Below the pieces are notes generated by a model. The model was not told the origin of the DNA, did no database searches, and saw only the letters and a program-made list of their open reading frames with translations. A DNA stretch of 64,000 nt from Bactrocera neohumeralis (Eukaryota > Arthropoda > Insecta > Diptera > Tephritidae), in contig NC_065923.1 of NCBI RefSeq assembly GCF_024586455.1, positions 4,343,501 to 4,407,500 of the forward strand, read 5' to 3'. Below, in pieces: positions 1 through 11,689 of this stretch (positions within the stretch are counted from its first letter, which is position 1; each line of letters starts with the position of its first letter). The translations under genes were made by a program, and so were the position numbers.

Positions 1-2769
1 TATTCTGTTCCCTTATACCTTTAGAGTTAATGTAGAAACCCACTTTACCATTGGAAGGTTTCGAAAAAGGCCCAAAAATAATAATTACCGCTCGACTTTC
101 GGAGCGCTTGGAGTGCACAGCTTAAACTTTAAACACGTTTTTCTCAAAACACACTTTTTTAAACTGGCGGACATGATTCCGGTTGAACTACTCAATCGAT
201 TTGCTTAATTTTAATGTTCACAAAACGCCTTGCTTCGTCTCTACTAGATTCATAATTTTTTATAATTTATTAACAATGTGATGACAAAATTATGTAAAAC
301 TACATGGGGAAAAATTAAAAAAAAAAACGTTAATTACTTTTTTATGTATCAAACCATTTTTTCATGATTCTAGTAGGGACGATAACCATTCACGTACTTT
401 TTAAGAATAAATACGGTTTTTGTGTTTCAGATTATCCAAACATGAGAAATCGTGTCCACCAGTGAAAAAACGTATCTCATTCACCCAGCCCTTCCGACAG
501 ATGTCATCAAAAAATTCCGAAAATATTTGTTCTATTGTAGAATAAAAATTTCTATGGAGAAAATGTCAAAAAAAAGGCCACATTATCCTACTGACTGACC
601 CCCTAACTCATTGGTAATCGGTATTTTTTCAATCTAAATATATTAATTTTCAAATAGTTATCGCTATTTTATCTTAAAACTAACAGGATTTTCAAAAAAT
701 TTTAGCATAAGAGACCAAAAATTGTTGTTGTCTGTACTCGGATTTTATCGATTTAAAAAAATACTAAACTGGAAGCAGGTTATTTCAAAACAAAAATCAA
801 AATCTATTGTTTTCTATGTCGTATTTATTGGTTATCGAAAATTTATTTTTTTGTTATCGATGTGTTTTAAAAATATAGAAAATGTATTTTGTTTTTTTTT
901 TTGATTAGTTTTAAAAAATATCGAACATTTCTTTTGTTGTTATCAATCACTTTTGAAAAATATCGAAAATGTATTTTTTGTTATCGATGAGTTCTTGATA
1001 AAGAGCGCGTTTTCAAAGCGATACGCGTAATTTATAAATATTTTGTTATAATTTGAAATATCGATAAGTTATATATTGAGTTATCATTAATCGATACTTT
1101 TTAATACCCAACAAAGAACTAAACAATTTTATTCTCCACTGTCTATAGTGTATTTTTAGCGGATTTTTTAAAAACTTTGAGAAAAAATACGTACAAAATT
1201 GTGACTAATGGTAGTAATTTAAGAAGATATGATTGGCATTTACTAAGAATGGTATTTATTAGAAATGCGTTGATTTTGTCCTATTCATCTACCTCTTAGA
1301 ATTCATATCGATAATATTAATGTGTACTATGCAATAATCTAGTATGTATGAAAACTACTTTCCCTTCTGTAATACTATGCTATTGCTATGATAAATTAAA
1401 AAAACAAAAACCCAAGGTAAACAATTAATAATCTGATCTGATGAGAGACTGCAGCAGCTCTGATAGCAAACCACAACTAGAATAATTTATCTTTCAAAAT
1501 TGTAAATTAACACACTTGAATTAGTTTTCCCTACCGGGTACGCCTGAGCCTGCACACATGCCATATATACATGCATATGAATGTATGTAAGTGATTGTAT
1601 TCGAAAATGTAACTAGTTGCCTATTAACCCCGCTCATAAAATTATTTGTAGGCTTCCAGCAGAAGTTGTTGCCAAATGCATTCAATATCGTTCGCCATGA
1701 GCGCTGGTCATGATGGTGGTGGTGACACAGTTTCGTGTAGCGACTATAATATTCATAAGTGCTTGTTGTTATTGCTGCGCACACACAATACAACTGTGGT
1801 GGAAATTATGTGAATGTAGTATAAACAATGCGTAAGCAATTTCCCGTTCAAATTGTCCTCTGCGCACACAAATACCAGGCGTATCTGTGTGAGTGCTTGT
1901 GCGAGCACACCTCGATTTTGTAAGTGTAAGTGTGTGTGTGCAATTGTGATTTGTGCGTATTTCGTGTGCTAATATTTGCCAATTGCTGTGCATTTCAAAT
2001 GGGCGCATAAGAGAGAACATTTCAGTCGAAATATCTACATGAGATTACATACAAATGTATATGTGTATGCATGTACGCGTGTCTAGATGTACTATATCTC
2101 CAAACGTATGTAGATAAACTTGCTAGCCACCAATTTGTGTGTGCGCGGCAATCACTCGGCCACATACATACTTACATGCGCTTACATACATGGATACATT
2201 TACACGCACACGTACACACTCAGATATCCTTGTAAATGCGTTTACATGCTCATATCCTCGTAGAACGCTCTCACAAGGCGCCTTTACATTAGCATTCAAA
2301 CGCTATTTTGTGCGTTGATGAGCATATCGAATTTCCGAAATTGCATTGATTAGCTTCTCGCTGAGAAATCGGATATTTTGTACCACACGACCGCTTGCTT
2401 GCTCGCTGCGCTTGTGTCAGGATCTGCGTCAGGATTGCTTTGCTTTTTTGGCAAATTTATTAACTGATTATTAACGCTGTGGGTTTGTTTGCCGATATTT
2501 ATTTGTAATTTGAAAAATGTTTCCTTCATCCCTTTTCATGAATTCGAATTATTCTTGGTGTCAAATTTGTTGCTAATTCAAAACCAATTTATATACATAA
2601 TCAGATAAAGAGAGAGTTGGGTAAATATTTATGATGTTTGGAAATGGAAATAAACATATAAATTGTGTTTTTTTAATTAAAAGCTTCAATATATACCTAG
2701 TTCACAGAAATAATGATTTTGAAACAGATTTTGCGCCATTGAAACACTATTTTTTATTGTCGAAAATGT
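1..2769. other. AT-rich non-coding stretch
   Basis: No supported gene. The first 1.4 kb is very AT-rich with repeated ATCGAT-like words. From about 1,540 to 2,280 it becomes a field of TG/CA and ACATA/TGTATG microsatellite-like sequence. Open frames here are short, rich in Cys, His and Thr, and follow the microsatellites, so I do not call them genes. Confidence 0.7.
831..995. repeat. Degenerate 40-48 bp tandem units with GTTATCGAT
   Basis: Units start near 853, 900, 939 and 980. Each carries GTTATCGAT or a one- or two-base variant, then a T-run, then AAAAATATCGAAAATGTATTT or a variant. Spacing is 48, 38 and 41 bp. The units are diverged, so this is an old minisatellite. The word resembles the DREF/BEAF-32 target (TATCGATA/CGATA), but function is only a possibility. 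Confidence 0.6.
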
Positions 2770-3570
2770 TTTATGAAATTATAAGTTCTCCATTTTGATG
2801 CATCAACTTTTTCTATATTTCGTTCAAGAGAAATTTTTGATCGTTGCAGGCAAAAAACTGTTTCCAAAGGTTTTTGTCACCCTGAATTGAAGTGTTTGAT
2901 TTCTAATCTAAAAAGTGCAGAGACCGGAAGAAGTAATATTCCAAAGGAATCAAGTATGGAGAATATGGTGGATTCGGTAGCACATCCCACTTAAGCTGAA
3001 AAAGCTTTTGACGAGTAACTAAACTTGTATGAGGTCTCTCATTATCCTGGTGGAGCACTACACCTTTTCCACTGTCCATTTCTGGTTTCTCTTACACTTC
3101 CGTATTATCCTGGTATTGTCGGGCAAAAGCTCAAAATAAACGATCCATTTGAAATTCCATCAAACAGACAACGTAGCCTTTTTTGGTGACTATCGGCCTT
3201 CGAAAGGGTGTTAAAATGGATCACTTCTTTCACGTTTGAGAAACGAATCACAATCGTTAATGCGACAAAGCAAATTTTCTGTAAGAACATGAGTAACCCA
3301 TACGTCAGGCTTAGAAACTAATCCTAGACATTTCATCTGCCAGCGAACGATCGCGTTAATTTCTCAACATTCTTCTGAGTTATTCGACGATTTGCATCAA
3401 GATGCGTTCCAGGACGTGATGTATTCTCAAAATCATAACTGCCAGAACTAAATTTTGCAAACCAATTTGGCATTGGCGTTCGGTCAATACATTCGTTCAC
3501 ATCACATAATTTCCGCCTTGCTTGAACTCAATTTTTTTATAGCAAAAGTAAAATATGTCGAAAATGCGGT
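2770..3570 (-). mobile_element. Decayed mariner transposase (irritans-like lineage)
   Basis: Read on the minus strand, several frames together give a mariner transposase in the right order. A helix-turn-helix segment (RITQKNVEKL) lies near 3,350. The segment KPDVWVTHVLTENLL follows at about 3,260-3,310. The motif HQDNERPHTSLVTRQKL lies near 3,010-3,055 and the PPYSP motif near 2,975. The second catalytic Asp (HQDN) is present, but the residue at the third acidic position (PSDYHLF in relatives) is Glu in a changed context (PLEYYFF). Stops and frameshifts break the reading frame and I found no terminal inverted repeats, so it is inactive. The wording fits the irritans/Himar-type branch; subfamily assignment is from memory of the family. 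Confidence 0.85.
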
Positions 3571-3784
3571 TTTCAATCTTAGGTAGATCACTGAACAAAA
3601 ACTAATCCAACAAATGTTGAGAAAATTTTTCACAAACACGCCTTACTATATCAGCTGTTCAAATATCTAACGGAAAAGCAGTAAAATGTGAAGTTGGTTG
3701 CAAAAGACTCAATAAGATCAGCTGTTGTCATCAAACGAAATTACTTAGTAATCAACGCAATAGGAAAAACATGTTCGCAGAACG

Positions 3785-4200
3785 GCGGATTTATTCGGGG
3801 ATTGTAGAGCTGCCTTGAACAATAAACCATACCAAATTCTGGAAGATTTCACATAAATACGTTTCCGTACAAGAACTTTTTTCATCCATCAGTTTGCATA
3901 GCAGTTATATCCTATAGTCCGGTGTCGGTGGTTCCGACTATGGAGCTGCTTCTTTAGGGAAAAGGATGTATGTAAAATTTGCAATCAATGTCTCAAAAAC
4001 TAAGGAACAAATTCTGATATATACAAACAGACAAGAAGGACGGATTCGGCTAAATCAACATAGATCGTCAGAAAGAACATTTACATACTCATTTGTATGC
4101 TCATATACTGGTATACCTAATTGGGTCCCCGGCGTTTCCTTCTGGGTATTACAATCTGTTTGCCTGATATACAAATTTATTGTAAAAAGGTTTTGAAATT
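3785..4200 (+). repeat. Degenerate dispersed repeat with 'upstream monomer plus tail' structure
   Basis: The segment carries wording I associate with an abundant higher-fly repeat. There is a part reading 'gattgtagagctgcctt', then 'gcatagcagttatatcctat' near 3,897-3,916. A tail near 4,125-4,150 reads CCCCGGCGTTTCCTTCTGGG followed by a degenerate TTACAATC. No coding sequence is recognisable. It is probably a non-coding or satellite-like transposable-element relic; identity rests on recollection, not on a search. Confidence 0.5.
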
Positions 4201-4379
4201 TTAAGATTTAATTGTGGTCGATGTATTTAGCTTTTCTTTGATAGGCGCTTCAATTTTAGAAATTTTGCTAAACATACTTATTAATGATTACAAATGATTA
4301 CACTTACACTTTGAACATAAATTAGACGAAGTAACTATGTGTTCAAAATATAGAAAAAAATCAATAAATAAAATATATA

Positions 4380-4620
4380 CCAAATTTCGTAAATATATCT
4401 TGTCAAATTCGAAAGTTGTCCAAGAACTTGATTCCGATCGTTCAGACAAATGTTATGTCTAAGCTTCCGGCAAATGAGCTTCTTGAAGAGAAAATGACGA
4501 TTACAAAATTTCAAAATGATTAAAAACTGAGGGACTAGTCATTATACAGACAGACTCCCATTAAATCGACTCAGCTCGACACTGATCATTTATATATATA
4601 CGTTTTTTCTGTAAATCAGT
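4380..4620 (+). repeat. Second degenerate piece of the same dispersed repeat
   Basis: Contains 'CTTGATTCCGATCGTTCAGA' (4,429-4,448) and a tail with ACAGACAGACTCCC followed by AAATCGACTCAGCTCG and GATCATTTATATATATAC. This is the usual order of the tail of the dispersed repeat seen at 3,785-4,200. It lies in the same orientation, so the two may be one interrupted copy. Confidence 0.5.
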
Positions 4621-5746
4621 CATGTGTGTGAGGACTTCAATCAATTCCAAATTAGCGACAGCCACGCCCAACAACTCCATACAATATTGTTGGATCTGAC
4701 CAGGTCACCCCAATATTTAGCAATTGCTATGCTCACAAAGAATACGATAAATGGGTAGGTGAAAATATAAATCCTTTTAAAAGTTAACTTTACTCACTCG
4801 CAAGCTTGTATGGCGATTCAGGCACGACCACTTAAAATTCATTCTAAAATGTCGTTACTAAAAGGTCATAAAAAAGCAAAGTTATAGGCTTACCACACCA
4901 CTTGCAGAGAAATGCTACTTTATAGATCTATACCGAACCCAAATGTGTGCGCTTATGTGCCCAGCTAAGCGTGAATTGAAAGTTTTTCCACTCCACATCG
5001 AACACACACCACTTTCGAAGAAAAGCGTATGCCCTGACATTCGCAAAAAGGTCACAAATTTTCTTTAAAATAACTGCGATTATTTATTTAGATAAGCCGG
5101 AGCGGCCATCAAAGGACACGTTCGCCGCACAAACGGAATTTGAGATTATTTAAAAAGGAAAACAATGGGTGGAAAAGGATTGCGGGCATGCGGACCTTTC
5201 ACTGTAGAAACTTTGTGAGTCTGAAAGTAAACGAAACTCTCACACACACACACAAGCGAAGGGTTTGACAAAATTTGTTAAAAGTAAGGTGGGTGGGTGC
5301 CCTAAGCAGTTTAAAACGAACAATGAGCGTAAAAGTGCACAAATAGGAAGCAATATAAAGGAAACAAATAAAAAGTCGCTAAAAGCGAAGCGATAAATGG
5401 GTGTATCAACCACTTTTTCTCAAAGTCAGTTAAAAAATCAATCCATCACTCATGGTCACCCTTTCGAACGGCCCTCGATGCGGTGCCGCGATACGCTTTC
5501 TTGCTTTTTTTCAAGTTGTAAATCCTTTTTCTGCTTATATCATAACTTCATGTTACTACATATTGCATGTATACTCGTACGAGTGTAAGTGTGTATGCAT
5601 TCGTATGTGTGTCTGTGTGCAAATTTTGTAAACCGAAAATGGCAAAATTCTTTATGGCATCGAAAAATGTATAAAGTGGAGAGTTGTTGCTTTGCTAACA
5701 ATTGACTGACTTTGTTTGATCGACACACCCGGCAAATAATATGAAA
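4621..5746. other. Non-coding stretch
   Basis: No supported gene. A short CA run lies at 5,239-5,254. Open frames are short and show no protein-like features. Confidence 0.6.
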
Positions 5747-6220
5747 TATGAATGTTAGGCTGGTTCTAAAATATTTTGTGGAAATAAATAGAATACAAAT
5801 ATATTTTCTTTTATTTTTTGTCTAAAAATTTTGAAATCGTAAAGAGATTTTCACAATTGAAATATGAATGTTAGGGTGGTTCTAAAAAAATAAAAATAAT
5901 TTTAACATTTATTTTTGCTTATTCAGAAAAATTTAGAAATTAAAAAGTAATATAGATCATATGCAAATGTATAAATATTAGGGTGGATCTGAAAAAGAGT
6001 AAGAAAAAATATAATTTCTTTGCAGATTTTGGATAATTTCTAAAGTAAGTATATAAATTATTTCAAAACTAAAAAATGAGGCATTTGTAAAATTTTTTCG
6101 AATGTGAAATGCGAATGTTAGGGTGGTTCTCAAAAATTAAAAACATATAAATATTTTATATTTACACCTTTTGACAAATTTGTGAAGTACATCATTCTTC
6201 AACTAGACCCACCCTAATAC
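5747..6220. repeat. Irregular tandem array of TTAGGGTGGTTCT units
   Basis: Four direct copies of ATGAATGTTAGGGTGGTTCT or close variants begin near 5,747, 5,863, 5,970 and 6,110, with 105-140 bp spacing. Each is followed by A-rich DNA containing 'tttgaaatt'-like words. An inverted copy (CCCACCCTAAT, 6,208-6,218) closes the array. Similar words occur singly at 18,488 (inverted), 23,743 (inverted) and 36,323 (inverted). Confidence 0.75.
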
Positions 6221-7955
6221 CCCAATCCTTTTTTCGCACTGCAAATCAATCTGTAAATAATATGCAGTATGTTTGCATATGTCCTTCGGGGGGCATATGA
6301 CAAAAATCAATTTAATTTCACCATCACCACCGGCAAACCGAGCCAACCAACAAAGAAATGCAAAAAAACCGAAAGCATTTTGATATTTTGCAAAATTGAG
6401 GCAAGTAAACCAGCACACTCTATGCATACGTGAGCAAGTGTGGTTATGCATTTGCCATCCACACCCACACCCACACCAATCCACCCACATTGGTACAAAC
6501 ACTCCCAGATCAATTGCAATGGCAACTCAACCACCACAACAACACAATTACTTTGCTTTGCCCGGTCGGGCAAAGGAGAGCCGGGATTATGGAAGCCATG
6601 TGAACATGCAGACCTGCAGCGGAATGAGAAAGAAAGAAGGCGGCAAAGAATATTAAATAAAATACATTACGCCACAAAGGGTTTGCAGCCTTCAACCATC
6701 TTAGTCGGAGGAATTCTAGGGTTGCGCTTAACCCTTTTGAAGTTGCACGTACCGCCTGATTGCCCGCCTCTCGCCTACCGTGCACTCCATTAGCGCTCGT
6801 TCTTTGTGCCGCTTAGTTACTCGTGCATTTGTGTCGACCGAAAACAGTGGCGTAAAACAACCGTTGCTGATGCCACCTCAACGACAGCGAAGACAAACAG
6901 CTTGGCTTCCTTACGACTCACCGGAAATCCACTTGCCAAGCGACCCTTTCGTTGCGGCTACTCCTTCTGCTGTGACGGCTGTGGCGGCTGCTGCTCCTTA
7001 TGCTTTAACTTCTTCCTGTTTCTCGGAAAATATGCGCGTCATGTTCATTTCGTAGGGCATATCCGGCACGAAGCGTTTTGTTGCTGAGTTCAGGGGCACA
7101 AACAAATTTGCGGACAATTTTACACATGAGGGTACGTGTGTGTGTGTCTACAAAGCGAAGACGCTGGATGCTGAGGCAATACAAAAAGGTATAATTCTGG
7201 ATATTTATATGTTTGCAAACTTCCATCGCAATTCAGTCACACAAAGGGTTAAGAAGCAAAGACGAAATAGAATAAAAAGGATTTATAATACTTCGAATAA
7301 GGCACACACACACGCACACATGTATAACTCTCGACTTTTCGTCCTTTTTTGCCGAGTTGGTGATCGCTTGGATATTGTATTGAATTTTTTAACAATTGTG
7401 TTTTTGCTGAAGCATAAAAGCATGGAATATCGATATATTTCGCTCAGAAAACTGTCACCCTTCGACCGCCTTCCTGTCACTCAATCACTCGCCTTGAACT
7501 TTCATTTTCAATTGACCTTTTCACCACGAGCCATTCTGTTCGGTTGGCATTATTTATTTGCAATTTTTCATTTCAAAATCAATGGTCCCAAATAACTTTT
7601 GCGAGATTTTCATTTGTTTGGGCGGACTTTCAATTCGTTTTAGAAGCGCTTCACATTTTTATTTACATATTTTATTCATAACAATAAATTTTTAAATATT
7701 CGAATTAGAGATGCTTATGGACACACAAATGTACATACAACATTCAATGAAGCATATACTAAATATTGTCTTATAAGAAAATTGACAGTAAATTAAACAA
7801 TTAATTAATTAACCGAATTAAGGAGCTATCTGAACCCACTTTTGAACTAATATTCATTTCTATATCATTTAGTATCATTAAATCAACTATCTGATCAAAT
7901 TTGATCCGGACTTCCATTTTATAATTTTAAGTTCGTATGAAGTTTGATCTTCATA
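6221..7955. other. Non-coding stretch
   Basis: No supported gene. The middle (6,300-7,100) is higher in GC and gives several overlapping open frames on both strands. They are short, rich in His, Thr and Cys, and in part translated repeat (CCCACACCC near 6,460), so none is called. Confidence 0.55.
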
Positions 7956-7959
7956 TGTC

Positions 7960-8310
7960 ATTTAGTATGTCTTCGTGAAAACTTGTTTTGGTTATGAAGC
8001 CTGTCAAGGGTAGACTCGTAGTAAAAGGTCGGGATTTTTTGCAAGAACAACGTCGAACAGAGGTCCCAAAGGGACGTTTGGCCACGTAAGAGAACTTTGC
8101 GTTCATGAAAGGCATCATCACGAGTGATGAGTAGTGGCTTTAGAAACATGACGTAGAAACTGTCCACAAATCTAGCGAATAGGCTCCAAAAATGAGCATA
8201 TAATACCGAAGGTCGACCGAGGTTATATCAGCAGGGGCTTTGACATACTTATATTGGCTTAGGAGCCTATTTTTTGTCAGTCCCGATCAAAATTGATCTG
8301 ATGATGAGCT
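7960..8310 (+). mobile_element. Decayed mariner transposase fragment
   Basis: The plus strand gives, in nearly one frame with stops, VMKPVKGRLVVKGRDFLQEQ (near 7,995), FMKGIITSDE near 8,105 (the GDE/catalytic Asp motif reads SDE here), HDVETVHKSSE near 8,150, and FVSPDQN near 8,275. These match in order the central mariner segments around 'VITGDETWVYEYDVET' and 'FLPPGQTVN'. The ends, the N-terminal domain and the HDNAPAH region are missing. The first catalytic Asp is kept only if the aspartate in SDE is counted. Inactive relic. Confidence 0.75.
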
Positions 8311-8627
8311 TTTTATTAAGATTATTAGGATTTTAGCTGACGTTTCTCATTTACCGATCCTTTTGTCCTTTCAGGCAAATCGAGAATATTTTAAAAGCAA
8401 AATTCTTCAGTTTTTACTACTCCTCAAGAAATACATGTATTCAGATGTGGATTAAGGAGGAGATGAAAACGATTATAACATCGTCTTATTGATGAAAATG
8501 CTACGAGAGTTTATATGAGGGAACCTGATGAGCCACTCGATTTAGTTCGAATACAATTATTTATGAACCAATCAGAAACGATAATATTTTTTCCCAAAAG
8601 AATCTAGTTTTTGAGTTTTTCACAAAA

Positions 8628-8860
8628 ATGAAAGTTTAATTTTATGAACTTGTGGAAAGAATTCGTACAAATGAAAACAGCAGAGAGAGCCTCGTTAAAA
8701 TATGCAAAAAAAAGTCCCCTACGATCAAACTTTTTCTAACAGTAAAGTGAAGTAAAACACACTTAAGCCAGTATGAAAGTTATATTTTGTGAACTTGTGA
8801 AACGAAATTTTGTACAATTGAAAACCTCAGAGACAGCCTTAAGAAAATTTATAGTTCTCC
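8628..8860. repeat. Two diverged copies of a ~145 bp unit
   Basis: An ATGAAAGTT...GAACTTGTG segment at 8,628-8,705 recurs at 8,773-8,855. Both continue with a GAAAAC-(A/C)CAGAGA-AGCC stretch. The copies differ by many substitutions, so this is an old local duplication. Confidence 0.6.
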
Positions 8861-8960
8861 CAGGAGAGAAATGTCCATGGAGCTGAGAGAAGATACATAC
8901 ATATATACATACAATATATAGAGAAGGCTTAAAGAACATTAGGAACAATTTTCAATTTGA

Positions 8961-10870
8961 CGGTCCCACAGTAACCAATTTTAAGCAGTTGCAAGGATCA
9001 CAAGAATTTCACACATCAAAGCAAACGGTGAAATAGTTCATTGCTGCGACACAGTTTTCGCACGAAACTGTCAATCGTTCCACGTCGTCACTTTTACCCT
9101 TCATTTGTGTGAATGAGTCTTGCTCACACGTGCGTCGACACTTCTAGAAATTTCACTTTAATCTTACCTAGTTGTACGTTTTCTTCTCCTGCGGTAAGCA
9201 TGTGTGTGTGTGGCAACGTCTGTGTGATAAAATCTACCCCGCAACATCTAAACAAATTTCATTCACTCATCTGGCGTCGCCGAGATTTTGCGAATACGCA
9301 CACATATACACATATTTACTCAAATATTTCATACTTACATACATATGTACATCCATGGTGATTCTATGTGCGTGCATGTGTGCAACCGAATCTTGTCCTC
9401 AAAAATCCAATCGACCGGCCAACCAGTCAAACACACACATACACGCACACACTTGTATATATAGACGCATGTGTGGCCTCACTAAGCTAACCTTTTACTT
9501 AGTATTCATACACATCCCTTTCTGCGCCGCTCCTATGGCGTCTGACACTCAGTCAAGCGTTTGCTGTTGTCGCTCTTGTTGTTGTTGCCTTGGCTGTCGT
9601 CGACAGTCGATGCGTCATTGCGTCATCAGCGTCACCGTACTGTTTGTCGGCTTGTAAGGATGTCATCGTCACGGACTTAAATACGCACTCAAAGGTACTC
9701 TGTGCGTGTAAGTTTGTGTGTGTGTGTTTGTGTGGGTAAGGGTGTATCAACATGCATATTTACATGTGTATTTGTGTCCTGCTCAAATTGATTGCTCCAA
9801 GTTGTTGTGCTGTCATTGCGTTGCTATTACGATTATTATTATTGTTGTTGTTGTTGCTGTCACAGTAGCCTTTATTCGAGTTTAAAGTGCTGTAGCAACG
9901 GTCTGAGCGCCTAAGGTTATGCTAATAAAGCTAGCACACAGCATGCTGATTTGTATGTCCTGCCTACAATGAGCAGATCGCCGGCAGCTACAACGCACAC
10001 ACAGACCACACGCACTCATACAAACATACGCGTAAGCAAATATGTGGCTACATGCAAATACTTCTGTGTTCGTTAGGTAAACTCTAGGCATGTGTGCGCG
10101 AGTGTGAGAAGTTAAATTCGGTTAGATTTGTTTTTAAATGCGTATTTTCCGCTTTGTCCTTGATTTCGTGCGCACGCTTGCAGCTTTTATTCATCATCCT
10201 TCCTCTGCTGCTTCCGCTCACTTTATGCGCCTGGGCAATCATTCACTGCGTCCGTGTGTGTGTGTGCGGAGCGCTCCGTAGGTGAGCGTTGTAGACTTTG
10301 TGCGTGACCTTTTAAAGTGATTTAATGTTGTTAAACAAATTAACAAGAAGTCATTCGATTTAGATTATTACTGGCATATTAGGCAGGCATGAGCGCAGCT
10401 CAGTAAGCTCAGTCAAGTGTGTGTCTGTGTGTGCGGGCATTTGCGTATTTCAAATTAGTCAATTCGACGTGTATGTTCGCAGTGGGGTTGTAAGCTCGTG
10501 GCTGCGATCTCAAGAAGGTTTTGCCACTGGCGAAGATTTATGTTCACAATCTGCTTTGGCGCTTAACTTTTGGTAATTATTTGCCTTAAAAGCAGCGAAG
10601 GGCGCTGCGTTGCGGAAGGTGATGAAACAATGAAATTTGAAGTTTATTAAAATTAAACATTTTAGTGACATATTTTGCACAGTGGTATAAGACCAACAGA
10701 ATTACATGCAAATATTGCTTTAAAATAATTTGAGCGGAAGTGAGAATAAAATATTTATCATTGTTGCTTCATGAACTCAAAATGTCTTAAGCTAAACTTA
10801 TCTTTTAAACCAAGAAATAATTTGAAAAAAGCCGCTAGAAAGCGCTATTAGAAGTATTAATATGTAAACT
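8961..10870. other. TG/CA-rich non-coding stretch
   Basis: No supported gene. The stretch is dense in TGTGTG, CACACA and CATATGTA microsatellite words. All open frames here are translated repeat. Confidence 0.6.
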
Positions 10871-10871
10871 A

Positions 10872-11683
10872 CAGGGTTTGTCCGAAAAGTAATAGGACTG
10901 AGTCGAATTGAAAAATTTATTGAAACAATCGTTACAAATCTTTAAAAACGTTCAAAATAGGCTCCTTCTGCGTCGATGCAGCGCTGCCAGCGCTGCCAGG
11001 CGTCACGGAAGGCATTTCCCCGGAATAGCCTTAATATCCCCTCCGTCGTCTCAAAATGCTTGTCTTTCATAGGCCTTTTCAGGCACGAAAACAAAAAAAG
11101 TCGGGGGCATATCTGGGCTGTAGAGCGGCTGCGGAAACGTTAGGATGGCGGCCATAGTTAGGTAGCTGTTCACAAGAAAGGCAGTGTGAGCCGGGGCGTT
11201 GACGTGGTGCAACTTCCCATCAGCTGCGAGGTCTTATCGGACCCGCTTGACCCTTTTTGAGTCTCTTGAGGACTTCCACGTAAAACTTGGCGTTGACGAT
11301 TTGTCCAGGAGGAACAAATTCATGATGCCTTTGATGTCAAAAAAGACAAGCAGCATCATTTTGACTTTGGATTTGCTCATTCTTCCGGTCTTCATCAGCG
11401 ACCTCTTGCCGGCCATCCAAAAAAAACCTGGTGCCACAGAAGCACATCACTTTTTCCTTAAGCAACATCTGGGCAAGCTTGCTTGATCATATCAAACGTC
11501 TCTGTCGCAGATTGCACCACTCACAGAAACCAAAATGTTTGTCCTGACTCCCCAGGTGTTCGGAGAAAACTGACCAGCCGCTAGCTAGGAAGGCCCTGTA
11601 CCGAATCCAGTCGGTGCGCGCATGCTCCGAAGTACAGTCGCGGCGGAAGAAAATCAGTCCTTTTACTTTCCGGACAAACCCTC
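10872..11683 (-). mobile_element. TIR-bounded, internally deleted mariner element
   Basis: Both ends carry a matching inverted repeat of about 29 bp, C/GAGGGTTTGTCCGAAAAG on the left and its diverged partner on the right, each flanked by the TA target duplication (10,870-10,871 and 11,684-11,685). Inside, the minus strand reads transposase pieces in several frames: ATETFDMIKQACPDVA, KSKVKMMLLVFFDIKGI, HHEFVPPGQIVNAKFYVEVL, LHHVNAPAHTAFLVNSYL, LYSPDMPPTFF, then FETTEGILRLF to the end. The length is 812 bp against about 1.3 kb for a full mariner, and the region between the N-terminal HTH and the catalytic core is missing. The second catalytic Asp (HHDNAPAH) is Val here and the third is Thr. The element is dead but was mobilised as a unit. 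Confidence 0.9.
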
Positions 11684-11689
11684 TAGTCA

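Noticed and set aside
6203..7595. Cluster of overlapping frames on both strands
   Set aside because: Short, low-complexity parts (His/Pro/Thr from CCACACCC repeats), no recognised family, no start or splice support.
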